In this document: positions 1-5,240 of the stretch, piece by piece
How positions within the stretch are numbered: the stretch's first letter is position 1
Layout of the letters: the number at the start of each line of letters is the position of its first letter
Assembly (NCBI GenBank): GCA_018819005.1
Contig: JAHJQU010000325.1
Span: 1 to 5,288 of the forward strand
From: Pseudomonadota bacterium
Lineage (GTDB): Bacteria > Desulfobacterota > Desulfobacteria > Desulfobacterales > RPRI01
DNA length: 5,288 nt
Direction: 5' to 3'
Notes under the pieces: model-generated
The model's database searches: none
Seen by the model: only the letters and a program-made list of their open reading frames with translations
What the model was told of the DNA's origin: nothing
Translations under genes and position numbers: made by a program

Positions 1-810
1 CCGGTGAGGCATTTCTTCAACTTCAAGACCCTCTCCGGCCAATAGATTTCTCACGGCTTGGTGAACGGAGTATTCGAAACGCACGGCACAAGGGTCATGT
101 ATGGTAACCACTGCGGTTTTATTTCGGGTATTCGACCGTCTCTTTTCGGACAGAACCTCGTAGACTGTTTTTACCCTGAGAGGAGTTCCATAATTCTTAA
201 ATATTTTATGGCAATTGGGGCAGGCTACAAGGACGGTCTGAACTTCTTTTTCCAATAGATATAATCTCATTTCCTGGAACATGGCTTCAAAATATTCCTG
301 CCTGCCTAAATCATGGGACGGCTTGGTGCAGCAATCCAGGACAATTCCCAGATTAGGGACCTGTTCCTTCAGATGTTCATAGAGCTGAAGAACCCGTTGC
401 GGTCGGGTACCCGGCAGGGTGCATCCCGGAAAAAAAACAGTGTCACATCCCTTGGGGAGTCCATACCAGCTATAGCGCTTTGAGGTGCCACGTCTTTCGT
501 AGGCCAAAAGCGGGGCGTGCTCCTGAAAATCGCCCCATCCACCTTCAACGGCCTCCCGCCGCCATTCCAGAAACATCTCCTGGGGCTTAAGATCCTCCGG
601 GCAGACGGCGGCGCACAACCCGCAGAGGCTGCATTCAAAAGGCAGGGACTGCTGCCGGAGGTCCTTGGGGTCGTAAGTCTCGGCCATATATCTGGGTGTG
701 CCGTACCGGGCCAGGAAGGCGCACTCTTTCAGGCAGAGGGTACAGTCATTACATTTTTCTGAAATACCATTTTTCAAATGAGTGCCGAAGATGTTTCTGT
801 TTTTTCTCAT
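1..810 (-). CDS. HdrD/GlcF-like iron-sulfur protein with CCG domain (partial, runs off left edge)
   Basis: The 270 visible residues encode a soluble (Fe-S)-binding protein of the heterodisulfide reductase D / glycolate oxidase F type. From the ATG at 810 there are two 4Fe-4S ferredoxin motifs: Cys20-23-26-30 (CNDCTLCLKEC) and Cys60-63-66-70 (CSLCGLCAAVC). A first CCG domain follows, with Cys130 (FFPGC), the Cys160-Cys161 pair (LDCC) and CPNC at 197-200. A second CCG repeat begins at HDPC (Cys241), and its remaining cysteines lie beyond the window. In this family such proteins carry electrons to or from a partner oxidoreductase, and the CCG domain can bind an unusual cubane cluster. It lies 115 bp downstream of the Mop-like gene and is probably co-transcribed with the double-cubane reductase. 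The ATG at 810 has no convincing Shine-Dalgarno. A better start (TTG at 856 behind GGAG) lies one frame away, so the gene may be frameshifted. The family call is firm; the electron partner is unknown. Confidence 0.85.
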   Translation of the reverse strand, partial: MRKNRNIFGTHLKNGISEKCNDCTLCLKECAFLARYGTPRYMAETYDPKDLRQQSLPFECSLCGLCAAVCPEDLKPQEMFLEWRREAVEGGWGDFQEHAPLLAYERRGTSKRYSWYGLPKGCDTVFFPGCTLPGTRPQRVLQLYEHLKEQVPNLGIVLDCCTKPSHDLGRQEYFEAMFQEMRLYLLEKEVQTVLVACPNCHKIFKNYGTPLRVKTVYEVLSEKRRSNTRNKTAVVTIHDPCAVRFEYSVHQAVRNLLAGEGLEVEEMPHR

Positions 811-856
811 AGATCCGATCAATAGACAGGCGAACGTAATCCGTCTCCAGGTCCAA
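749..856 (-). other. Displaced N-terminal reading frame of the iron-sulfur gene (suspected frameshift)
   Basis: This 35-codon frame begins with TTG at 856-854, seven bases after a GGAG, and reads as a charged, helix-like peptide (start LDLETDYVRLSIDRIYEKK) before stopping at TAA 749-751. It overlaps the first codons of the iron-sulfur gene in the other frame. Removing one A from the A5 run at 770-774 joins it to that gene as ...RHSFENGISEKCNDC, leading straight into the first cysteine motif. The upstream part of the iron-sulfur frame (from 897 to about 775) reads less like a protein. I infer that this is the true N-terminus, separated by a natural +1 frameshift, a sequencing error or, less likely, recoding. 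Confidence 0.55.
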
Positions 857-863
857 CCGGAAA

Positions 864-867
864 CTCC
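864..867 (-). promoter_or_regulatory. Shine-Dalgarno supporting the TTG start at 856
   Basis: On the minus strand GGTGGAG is followed by seven bases and then TTG. This is the only well-spaced ribosome site between the Mop-like gene and the iron-sulfur motifs. It supports translation starting in the displaced frame and not at the ATG at 810. Confidence 0.5.
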
Positions 868-925
868 ACCGGGAAAAAAAGCGGGGACTAATTCCACGCC
901 CGGCTCACAGGGTTGCCATCAGCAT

Positions 926-1135
926 CTATTTTTTTACCGGGAGAACATGGATTGCTTTAATTATCAACTGAACCTCGTCCCCCGTCTTCAGGTTAAGATC
1001 ATCCACGGATTCGGTAGTCAACACCGAAGCCATTTCTACCGGGGCAGTCACTTCGAATTTCACAAGAGACATCACATCTCCCTTTTTGACCGATTTCACT
1101 CTGCCTTTGATCTGGTTCCTTGCTCCGTATCTCAT
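926..1135 (-). CDS. Mop/TOBE-domain molybdate-binding-like small protein
   Basis: This 69-residue protein is a single Mop (molbindin/TOBE) domain. It opens with SARN-like YGARNQIKGRVKSVKKGDV (residues 3-21), continues with a beta-rich central section and ends with the typical TTESVDDLNLKTGDEVQLIIKAIHV (40-64). Stand-alone proteins of this size (molbindins) assemble into oligomers that bind molybdate or tungstate at subunit interfaces, serving storage or homeostasis in the cytoplasm. The same domain also occurs at the C-terminus of ModE and ModC; no DNA-binding or ATPase part is present here. The ATG is preceded by AAGGAGG with a five-base spacer (complement of 1141-1147), a very strong ribosome site. 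The gene follows the double-cubane reductase by 35 bp, so the two are very likely co-transcribed. The family is clear; the ligand and its link to the reductase are inference. Confidence 0.87.
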   Translation of the reverse strand: MRYGARNQIKGRVKSVKKGDVMSLVKFEVTAPVEMASVLTTESVDDLNLKTGDEVQLIIKAIHVLPVKK

Positions 1136-1170
1136 AAAATCCTCCTTGTTAAAGGTTTATCAAATCCAAA

Positions 1171-2451
1171 TTATTTAACCTTTACCATTTCAATAAAGGC
1201 TTCAACCCTGGTTTTAAGCTGTTCCACATCCTCCATGCTATAGTCGGTCTCAATGGATAACATGGGAATAGTTGCCTTTTGCATGGCTTTATCAACTTTA
1301 TAAGCCTCAATGCCGTAGGGCTGGCAAAAGGATAAGGCATAATGAATGACCCCGTTGACCTTCAGTTCATTGGCAAGGCTCACAATATTATTCAGGCGTT
1401 CGGTGTTGGGAGTAAAACAGGCACAATCGATTTTCATATACCGATCCACTATGGCTTCCAGCATTTCTTCAAGGGAAGTCCCCGATTCATCCGTCAGGTC
1501 TCTTGTGTTGCGCGTTCCAATGCAGGATTCTTCACCAACGATAACCGCTCCGGAAGACTCGATCACATAAGGCAGCTTCCAATTGGGAACGGCCATGGGA
1601 CATCCGGAAAGCATGAAGCGAGGCGTTTCTTCATGGGCAATTCCTTTACCGGTTTTTACGCGTTCCTCCAATTGATCACAAAGTTCATCGATCTTTGAAG
1701 TAAAACGGATGGGGTCATCATAGAAACTCACCTGGTTGATCAGCAGAACGTCGCGCCCGGATATAGGAGCAGGAATGGCAGCCCTCAGGCGATTCAGCCT
1801 TTGCAGAGCCTTCCGGCGATTATTTACAATCCGGATGGCTTCACTCAGTTTAGGCGCAGTGATCTCATTTCCGGTAACCTCTTCGACTTTTTTCTTGAAA
1901 CGAAGGACCTCCGTTTTCCATAAATCGCGGTCGCAGGCATTTTTCATCTGCGGAATTTCCATGACATATACCGGCGAGTATTCGTTAAAGATTTCATAGG
2001 CTTTTTTCTTGCCGTCGCAGGTCGTTTCTCCGACAACCAGATCGCAGGACTCGATATAGGGGCAAAGGCGCGACAACTTGAAGCCCACAAAAGACTTGAT
2101 CAGGGCACAGGTATTCCGGGGCAGAATTTTCTCGGCAGACTCTTTTCCTGCCTCTGCTCCGGCGCAGAGACCTACCTGTATAGCATTTGCTGCAAGGACG
2201 ATTTCCTCGGGAACAAACACACAAAATGTCCCGATGACCTTCTTACCAGCGGCCTTGGCCTCCTGAATTTCCTTGATCCGGAGTCCGTGGACCTCCGAAA
2301 GAACAAAATCCAGATATTCCATGCCCTTCAGGCGCCCTGACTGGCTCAGATAGATATCCCCGTAAAATTTACCCAGAACCGCCAGTAAACCGGAATGCGC
2401 ATCGAGGTCTATATTTAACTTTTCCCACATTGCATCGTGAGGTGTTGACAT
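1171..2451 (-). CDS. Double-cubane-cluster-type reductase (2-hydroxyacyl-CoA dehydratase HgdB/YjiM family)
   Basis: This 426-residue protein belongs to the benzoyl-CoA reductase / 2-hydroxyacyl-CoA dehydratase D-subunit family, and its single-subunit layout fits the double-cubane-cluster proteins. Key landmarks are GTFCVFVPEEIVLAANA (Cys77 with the family PEE motif), RNTC (Cys115), SRLCPYIESCDLVVGETTCDGKKKAYE (Cys130, 136, 145), LSGCP (Cys284), GEESCIGTRN (Cys310), IDCACFTPN (Cys343, 345) and YALSFCQPYGIE (Cys376). Family members are cytoplasmic, bind Fe-S clusters through such cysteines, and receive low-potential electrons from an ATP-hydrolysing activase (HgdC/YjiL type). A characterised double-cubane protein reduces small molecules such as acetylene; the physiological substrate is generally unknown. 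The activase is not in this window. The ATG follows GGAGG by seven bases (2459-2463). A short inverted repeat sits just upstream. Length and motifs look complete. A role as a true hydroxyacyl-CoA dehydratase subunit is less likely, as no second homologous subunit is adjacent. Confidence 0.93.
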   Translation of the reverse strand: MSTPHDAMWEKLNIDLDAHSGLLAVLGKFYGDIYLSQSGRLKGMEYLDFVLSEVHGLRIKEIQEAKAAGKKVIGTFCVFVPEEIVLAANAIQVGLCAGAEAGKESAEKILPRNTCALIKSFVGFKLSRLCPYIESCDLVVGETTCDGKKKAYEIFNEYSPVYVMEIPQMKNACDRDLWKTEVLRFKKKVEEVTGNEITAPKLSEAIRIVNNRRKALQRLNRLRAAIPAPISGRDVLLINQVSFYDDPIRFTSKIDELCDQLEERVKTGKGIAHEETPRFMLSGCPMAVPNWKLPYVIESSGAVIVGEESCIGTRNTRDLTDESGTSLEEMLEAIVDRYMKIDCACFTPNTERLNNIVSLANELKVNGVIHYALSFCQPYGIEAYKVDKAMQKATIPMLSIETDYSMEDVEQLKTRVEAFIEMVKVK

Positions 2452-2464
2452 GGTGTGTCCTCCG

Positions 2465-2489
2465 AACCGTAAATAAACTCATAACGGTT
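2465..2489. repeat. Short inverted repeat upstream of the double-cubane gene
   Basis: AACCGT at 2465-2470 and ACGGTT at 2484-2489 form a perfect 6-bp inverted repeat with 13 bases between the arms. It sits immediately upstream of the Shine-Dalgarno of the double-cubane gene. It could be an operator or a leader hairpin. The arms are short, so chance is possible. Confidence 0.35.
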
Positions 2490-2552
2490 TAAATAAATGG
2501 TTTTGATTTATCGCGGCATAGATTAGAAAGAGAATAATCTCCACAAGATAAA

Positions 2553-2576
2553 GCCCTGTGCCATAAGCTGACAGGC
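2553..2576 (-). terminator. Weak terminator-like hairpin after the rhodanese gene
   Basis: Read on the minus strand, GCCTGT and ACAGGGC pair with one bulged base around an 11-base loop, and the sequence continues into TTTATCTT. It lies about 20 bp past the rhodanese stop, so it could partly end the membrane protein-rhodanese transcript before the double-cubane gene. The stem is short and the T tract is interrupted, so this is tentative. Confidence 0.35.
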
Positions 2577-2593
2577 ATTTTAAGCTGTAAAAT

Positions 2594-3106
2594 CTATTTG
2601 GCTTTTTCTACAGGATAATCGGCCTCACCCCAGGCTTTTATGCCGCCCGGGTAGCGGTATACATTCTTGTACCCCATTTTAACGGCCCACATTGCTCCAT
2701 TATGGCTGCGTGTGCATTTTGTAAAACCGCAATAAATAACTATTAAACGGTCTTTATCCGGACCCAGCAGCTTTTCGAACTCGGCTTTCTTGTTTTCGTC
2801 CAACTGGGTCAGCTCAGGAATGGGAAATTCCATTTGAACGGCTCCTGGGACATGCTGTTTTTTATAGCTGTCCTCATAAGGCATGGTGTCGACTATCAGC
2901 ATCTCCTTCTTCTGGTCTATCCAGCTCTTAAGCTCATCAGTGGGAACCACTTTATAGCCGCCCCGTTCAACTTCTTTTAAAAATTTAACTGCGATCTTTT
3001 CCGTGTCTAATTCTTTGCTGCCCCATTCCGCCACGGAAGAACCGGCCAAACCAAGTACAAATAAACCCGCAAGCAGTAAAATCCCAAAAACCTTCATCTT
3101 TGTCAT
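2594..3106 (-). CDS. Exported single-domain rhodanese
   Basis: This 170-residue protein has an N-terminal signal peptide: Lys3 and Lys5, a hydrophobic core of about 6-21, and a likely signal peptidase cut after SSVA at residue 26. The rhodanese domain follows: VPTDELKSWID (54-64), LIVDTM (70-75), HVPGA (85-89), then the catalytic loop VIYCGFTKCTRSH with active-site Cys126 and a second Cys131, and the C-terminal GYKNVYRYPGGIKAW (145-159). Rhodaneses carry sulfane sulfur as a persulfide on the loop cysteine. The second loop cysteine could support a disulfide or trisulfide state. The protein should act outside the cytoplasmic membrane. Its AAGGAGG ribosome site (complement of 3117-3123) overlaps the stop codon of the upstream membrane-protein gene, so the two form a tight operon. 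The substrate cannot be read from the sequence. Confidence 0.93.
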   Translation of the reverse strand: MTKMKVFGILLLAGLFVLGLAGSSVAEWGSKELDTEKIAVKFLKEVERGGYKVVPTDELKSWIDQKKEMLIVDTMPYEDSYKKQHVPGAVQMEFPIPELTQLDENKKAEFEKLLGPDKDRLIVIYCGFTKCTRSHNGAMWAVKMGYKNVYRYPGGIKAWGEADYPVEKAK

Positions 3107-3121
3107 TCTGTTAAATCCTCC

Positions 3122-3649
3122 TTAGATAATTTGTTTGATTTTTGCCCATAATGGAAAAACATTTTTCCGATCCGACTTAATCCACTTCAAATAAAACAAG
3201 AAAACAGCAGCCCCGGTCATTATAAGGTCTCTGTAAAAAGCATCCCAAAGACCGGCCTGCCCCTTTAGTTCCTCTCCTGAAAAGCACCCGCAATCTACAT
3301 TCAGATCCTTCAAAATTCCGTACCGGAGAATTGCTATAAAGAATATCAGCAGGGTAAAGACCAGACTTAAACTCCCCCTTATAGAGAGGATAAGTCCTAT
3401 CCCGGCAAGTAATTCAAGCAGGGGCAGCCCTATGGCCGCCACAGGAAGAAAGAGTTCGGGCAGCAGGTCATACTGTGAAATGATCCTGGCAAAGTCTTTG
3501 GGATCCATCAGCTTGATTATTCCGGCATAGACAAAGACCATCCCCAGTCCTATCCGGATAAGAGAAGGAAGCCAGGAAGTCATGAATCGAAAGAATATTG
3601 AAACCTTGCAGCGTAAACAAGACGTGTTTTTATTATCATCAACCATCAT
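3122..3649 (-). CDS. MauE/DoxX-family redox membrane protein
   Basis: This 175-residue protein has four predicted membrane segments (about 27-46, 65-90, 94-112, 139-156) and the DoxX/MauE signature RIGLGMVFVYAGIIKLMDP near the first. A conserved VDCGCFS motif (Cys120, Cys122) lies after the third helix, as in MauE/methylamine-utilisation-type and DoxX redox-associated proteins. A second pair, CLRC (Cys11, Cys14), is near the N-terminus. Such proteins are thought to move reducing equivalents or thiols across the membrane, but mechanisms are poorly established. It is the first gene of an operon with the exported rhodanese, which suggests a joint role in envelope thiol or sulfur chemistry. The start is ATG ATG with no visible Shine-Dalgarno and only about nine bases after the predicted transcription start, so translation may be near-leaderless. 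An internal Met23 start is possible, but it also lacks a ribosome site. Confidence 0.88.
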   Translation of the reverse strand: MMVDDNKNTSCLRCKVSIFFRFMTSWLPSLIRIGLGMVFVYAGIIKLMDPKDFARIISQYDLLPELFLPVAAIGLPLLELLAGIGLILSIRGSLSLVFTLLIFFIAILRYGILKDLNVDCGCFSGEELKGQAGLWDAFYRDLIMTGAAVFLFYLKWIKSDRKNVFPLWAKIKQII

Positions 3650-3664
3650 GGGGTAGCTTGATAT

Positions 3665-3670
3665 ATTATA
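3665..3670 (-). promoter_or_regulatory. Predicted -10 box (TATAAT) for the membrane protein-rhodanese operon
   Basis: On the minus strand a perfect TATAAT ends 15 bases before the ATG at 3649. The hexamer at 17-bp spacing (TATCTA, 3688-3693) is a poor -35, and the TTGACC nearby is too close to serve. Transcription would begin near 3658. A weak -35 under an overlapping palindrome suits a regulated promoter. Confidence 0.5.
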
Positions 3671-3695
3671 ATTATCTATTGGTCAAATAGATAAT
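3671..3695. promoter_or_regulatory. 10-bp perfect palindrome, likely operator
   Basis: ATTATCTATT at 3671-3680 and AATAGATAAT at 3686-3695 are exact reverse complements around GGTCA. The palindrome directly abuts the predicted -10 box of the membrane-protein gene and fills the -35/-10 spacer, the usual place for a dimeric repressor to block polymerase. A related AGAT-containing stretch continues to about 3705. The regulator is not identifiable from the window. Confidence 0.6.
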
Positions 3696-3793
3696 ATTGA
3701 TAGATTCGGTTTGCCTGATAGAGAAAATAAATGGGTCGTCCTTAATAAGAAGCGGAAGCACCAAACAAATATTAAAGAACATCTTTTGTATGC

Positions 3794-3822
3794 TTGAATT
3801 TTTAGAAAATTTATGTTTTATT
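3794..3822 (+). promoter_or_regulatory. Possible sigma70-like promoter reading toward the receiver-PAS gene
   Basis: TTGAAT (3794-3799), a 17-bp spacer and TTTATT (3817-3822) match the sigma70 elements at four of six positions each. The surrounding DNA is very AT-rich, so chance matches are expected. If real, it would give a leader of roughly 270 bases containing the foldable segment at 3896-3977. Confidence 0.25.
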
Positions 3823-3895
3823 TAAAAATATGTGTGGTCATGTTGTCTAAACCTGAAGAAAGAATCATATAGAAATGCAATTGAACCGAAACAGC

Positions 3896-3977
3896 GATCA
3901 CATTCCCGTCCGAAGGTCCGACGCGGCGGATTTGCGGAGGGGAACTTCAATTCTGAAGGAAGCCCCAGCAAATGATC
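3896..3977 (+). ncRNA. Candidate structured leader RNA (two hairpins and a closing helix)
   Basis: This GC-richer island sits in an otherwise AT-rich intergenic region that has no convincing gene (3650-4099). On the plus strand GATCA (3896-3900) can pair with TGATC (3973-3977). Inside, CCCGTC (3905-3910) pairs with GACGCGG (3920-3926, one bulge). A longer hairpin joins ATTTGC (3930-3935) to GCAAAT (3968-3973), GGGG (3939-3942) to CCCC (3963-3966) and CTTCA (3945-3949) to TGAAG (3954-3958) around an ATTC loop, with small purine-rich internal loops. The closing helix and the long hairpin compete for T3973. The sequence does not match a riboswitch I recognise. It could be a leader element of the receiver-PAS gene, a small RNA or a relic of a mobile element. 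Confidence 0.35.
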
Positions 3978-4085
3978 ATACGCCCTTAAGTTCAGCGCCT
4001 TGCACATACACTCTAAAGGAATCGTACACCAACATCGGCACTACGCATTTGCAAGAGATTCCATTCTGAATCGGGGCTGCCTTGA

Positions 4086-4090
4086 AAGGA
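4086..4090 (+). promoter_or_regulatory. Shine-Dalgarno fixing the ATG start at 4100
   Basis: AAGGA lies nine bases before the ATG at 4100. An in-frame TTG at 4082 is upstream of this site and would add six residues before the receiver domain's conserved first strand, so the ATG is preferred. Confidence 0.7.
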
Positions 4091-4099
4091 AATAATAAT

Positions 4100-5176
4100 A
4101 TGAAGAAAATCATGGTTGTGGATAACGATGTCATGCTGCTGGAATTCATGTCCGATCTTCTTGAAAAAGAAGGGTATCATGTCTTAACAGCAAAAGATGG
4201 TCTTACCGCTTTAGAGAAATTGAAAGCCTATATTCCGGATATTATGTTCATTGATCTTGTCATGCCCAATATCGATGGAGAAAAACTATGCCGGACAATC
4301 AGAAGAATCCCGGAATTAAACGGCATTTACATAGTTATTGTTTCGGCAATAGCTGCGGAACAAGAGATAGATGTCACCGAAATTGGCGCGAATGCCTGTA
4401 TTGCCAAAGGGTCTTTTGATAAAATGTCGCAGCACGTTCTTTATGTTATAAACAGGTTGGATAATAAAGTCCGGGAAGACATAACAGATGACATAACAGG
4501 AACTATAATAGGCCTTGAAGATGTCCGTTCACGCGATATAACAAAAGAGTTGCTCTCTTGCAAAAGACATTCTGACACCATATTGAATAATGTTTCCGAA
4601 GGTATTTTAGAACTTAACCTTAATAATAAGGTTATTTACGCCAACCCTTTCACTCACTTCCTGACCGGCATGAGAGAGGAGGAGCTGCTCGGTTCATACT
4701 TTACTGATCTGTTTGACGATCCTCATAAGATGCGGATAAAAGAGCTTATTGATTTGATTGATTCAGGGCCGCAGGAAATTGCCGGTGATTTGCCGTTAAA
4801 GTTAAGCGGCAAAATGGTTTCTCTGAATATTTTGCCGGTTTATGATGGAGAACACAAATCTATAATTGTAATCCTGAATGACAACACTAAACGAAAGCAG
4901 GCGGAATACGCGCTGAAAAAAGAAAAAAAGTTCAGCGAAACTCTCGTTCAATCTTCTCCTACCTTTTTTGTTGCCATGAATTCTGAGGGCAAGGTCTTGA
5001 TGATGAATAAAGCAATGCTCGAAGCAATAGATTACAGTTTAGATGAGGTTGTTGGTAAAGACTATCTTACCACCTTCATTCCTGAATCGGAAAGGGATAA
5101 TCTCTCAAAAATCTTTGATAATCTTGTTCTTAACAGGGAGCCAACCATTAATGATGGTCCCGTAAAAAGTCGATAA
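4100..5176 (+). CDS. Receiver-PAS-PAS signalling protein, truncated in the second PAS
   Basis: The 358-residue protein starts with a CheY-like receiver (1-122). The acidic pair is Asp8/Asp10, the phospho-acceptor is Asp52 in FIDLVMPN, the switch serine is Ser82 and the conserved lysine is Lys103 (IAKGSF). A linker (about 123-155) leads to a PAS domain (about 156-275, with EGILELNLNNKVIYAN) ending in NDNTKRKQAEYALKKEKK, a typical PAS-to-PAS coiled linker. A second PAS begins at about 279 (FSETLVQSSPTFFVAMNSEGKVLMMNKAM) but ends after REPTINDGPVKSR, before the last strands of the fold. There is no histidine kinase, GGDEF or DNA-binding output. Proteins of this type normally continue into a transmitter or other output domain, so this one has probably lost its C-terminus. 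It may still act as a phospho-accepting single-chain sensor. It is divergent from the membrane protein-rhodanese operon, with no operon partner visible. Confidence 0.87.
   Translation: MKKIMVVDNDVMLLEFMSDLLEKEGYHVLTAKDGLTALEKLKAYIPDIMFIDLVMPNIDGEKLCRTIRRIPELNGIYIVIVSAIAAEQEIDVTEIGANACIAKGSFDKMSQHVLYVINRLDNKVREDITDDITGTIIGLEDVRSRDITKELLSCKRHSDTILNNVSEGILELNLNNKVIYANPFTHFLTGMREEELLGSYFTDLFDDPHKMRIKELIDLIDSGPQEIAGDLPLKLSGKMVSLNILPVYDGEHKSIIVILNDNTKRKQAEYALKKEKKFSETLVQSSPTFFVAMNSEGKVLMMNKAMLEAIDYSLDEVVGKDYLTTFIPESERDNLSKIFDNLVLNREPTINDGPVKSR
4478..4499 (+). repeat. Short tandem direct repeat in the receiver-PAS linker
   Basis: GACATAACAG occurs at 4478-4487 and again at 4490-4499, separated by AT, so a 12-bp unit is nearly duplicated. 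It encodes the repeated DIT(D/G) residues in the flexible linker between the receiver and the first PAS domain. It looks like a small in-frame duplication with no obvious functional effect. Confidence 0.5.
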
Positions 5177-5212
5177 ACGGTTTTGCCAAAAAATATGGTA
5201 CAGTGATAAAAC

Positions 5213-5240
5213 TTTACCCACAATAAAGATATTAGGTAAA
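5213..5240. repeat. Short inverted repeat in the right-edge noncoding stretch
   Basis: TTTACC (5213-5218) and GGTAAA (5235-5240) form a 6-bp inverted repeat with a 16-base spacer. It lies in the 112 bp after the truncated PAS gene, where no gene or clear terminator is visible. It may be chance. Confidence 0.2.

Noticed and set aside
369..638. Minus-strand open frame inside the iron-sulfur gene region
   Set aside because: It lies in a different frame from the cysteine-motif-bearing gene, which explains the region fully.
782..1243. Long plus-strand open frame over the Mop gene and the gap
   Set aside because: It is antisense to the clear Mop/TOBE gene and to the iron-sulfur gene start, has no ribosome site and shows no recognisable domain.
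1342..1999. Several plus-strand open frames within 1342-1999
   Set aside because: They are antisense to the double-cubane reductase, which has full-length family motifs and a good ribosome site.
2552..2572. Sigma54-like promoter (TGGCAC element, minus strand) before the double-cubane gene
   Set aside because: The -12 GC element is absent at the required spacing.
3930..3973. Group II intron fragment, suggested by the GAAGGAAG-type purine motif
   Set aside because: No reverse transcriptase frame, domain V hairpin or intron boundary is visible in the window; the resemblance is too slight.
3875..4069. Plus-strand 64-codon frame in the intergenic region, and the overlapping minus-strand frame 3822-4007
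   Set aside because: Neither has a Shine-Dalgarno or a recognisable domain, and the base pattern is better explained by the foldable segment.
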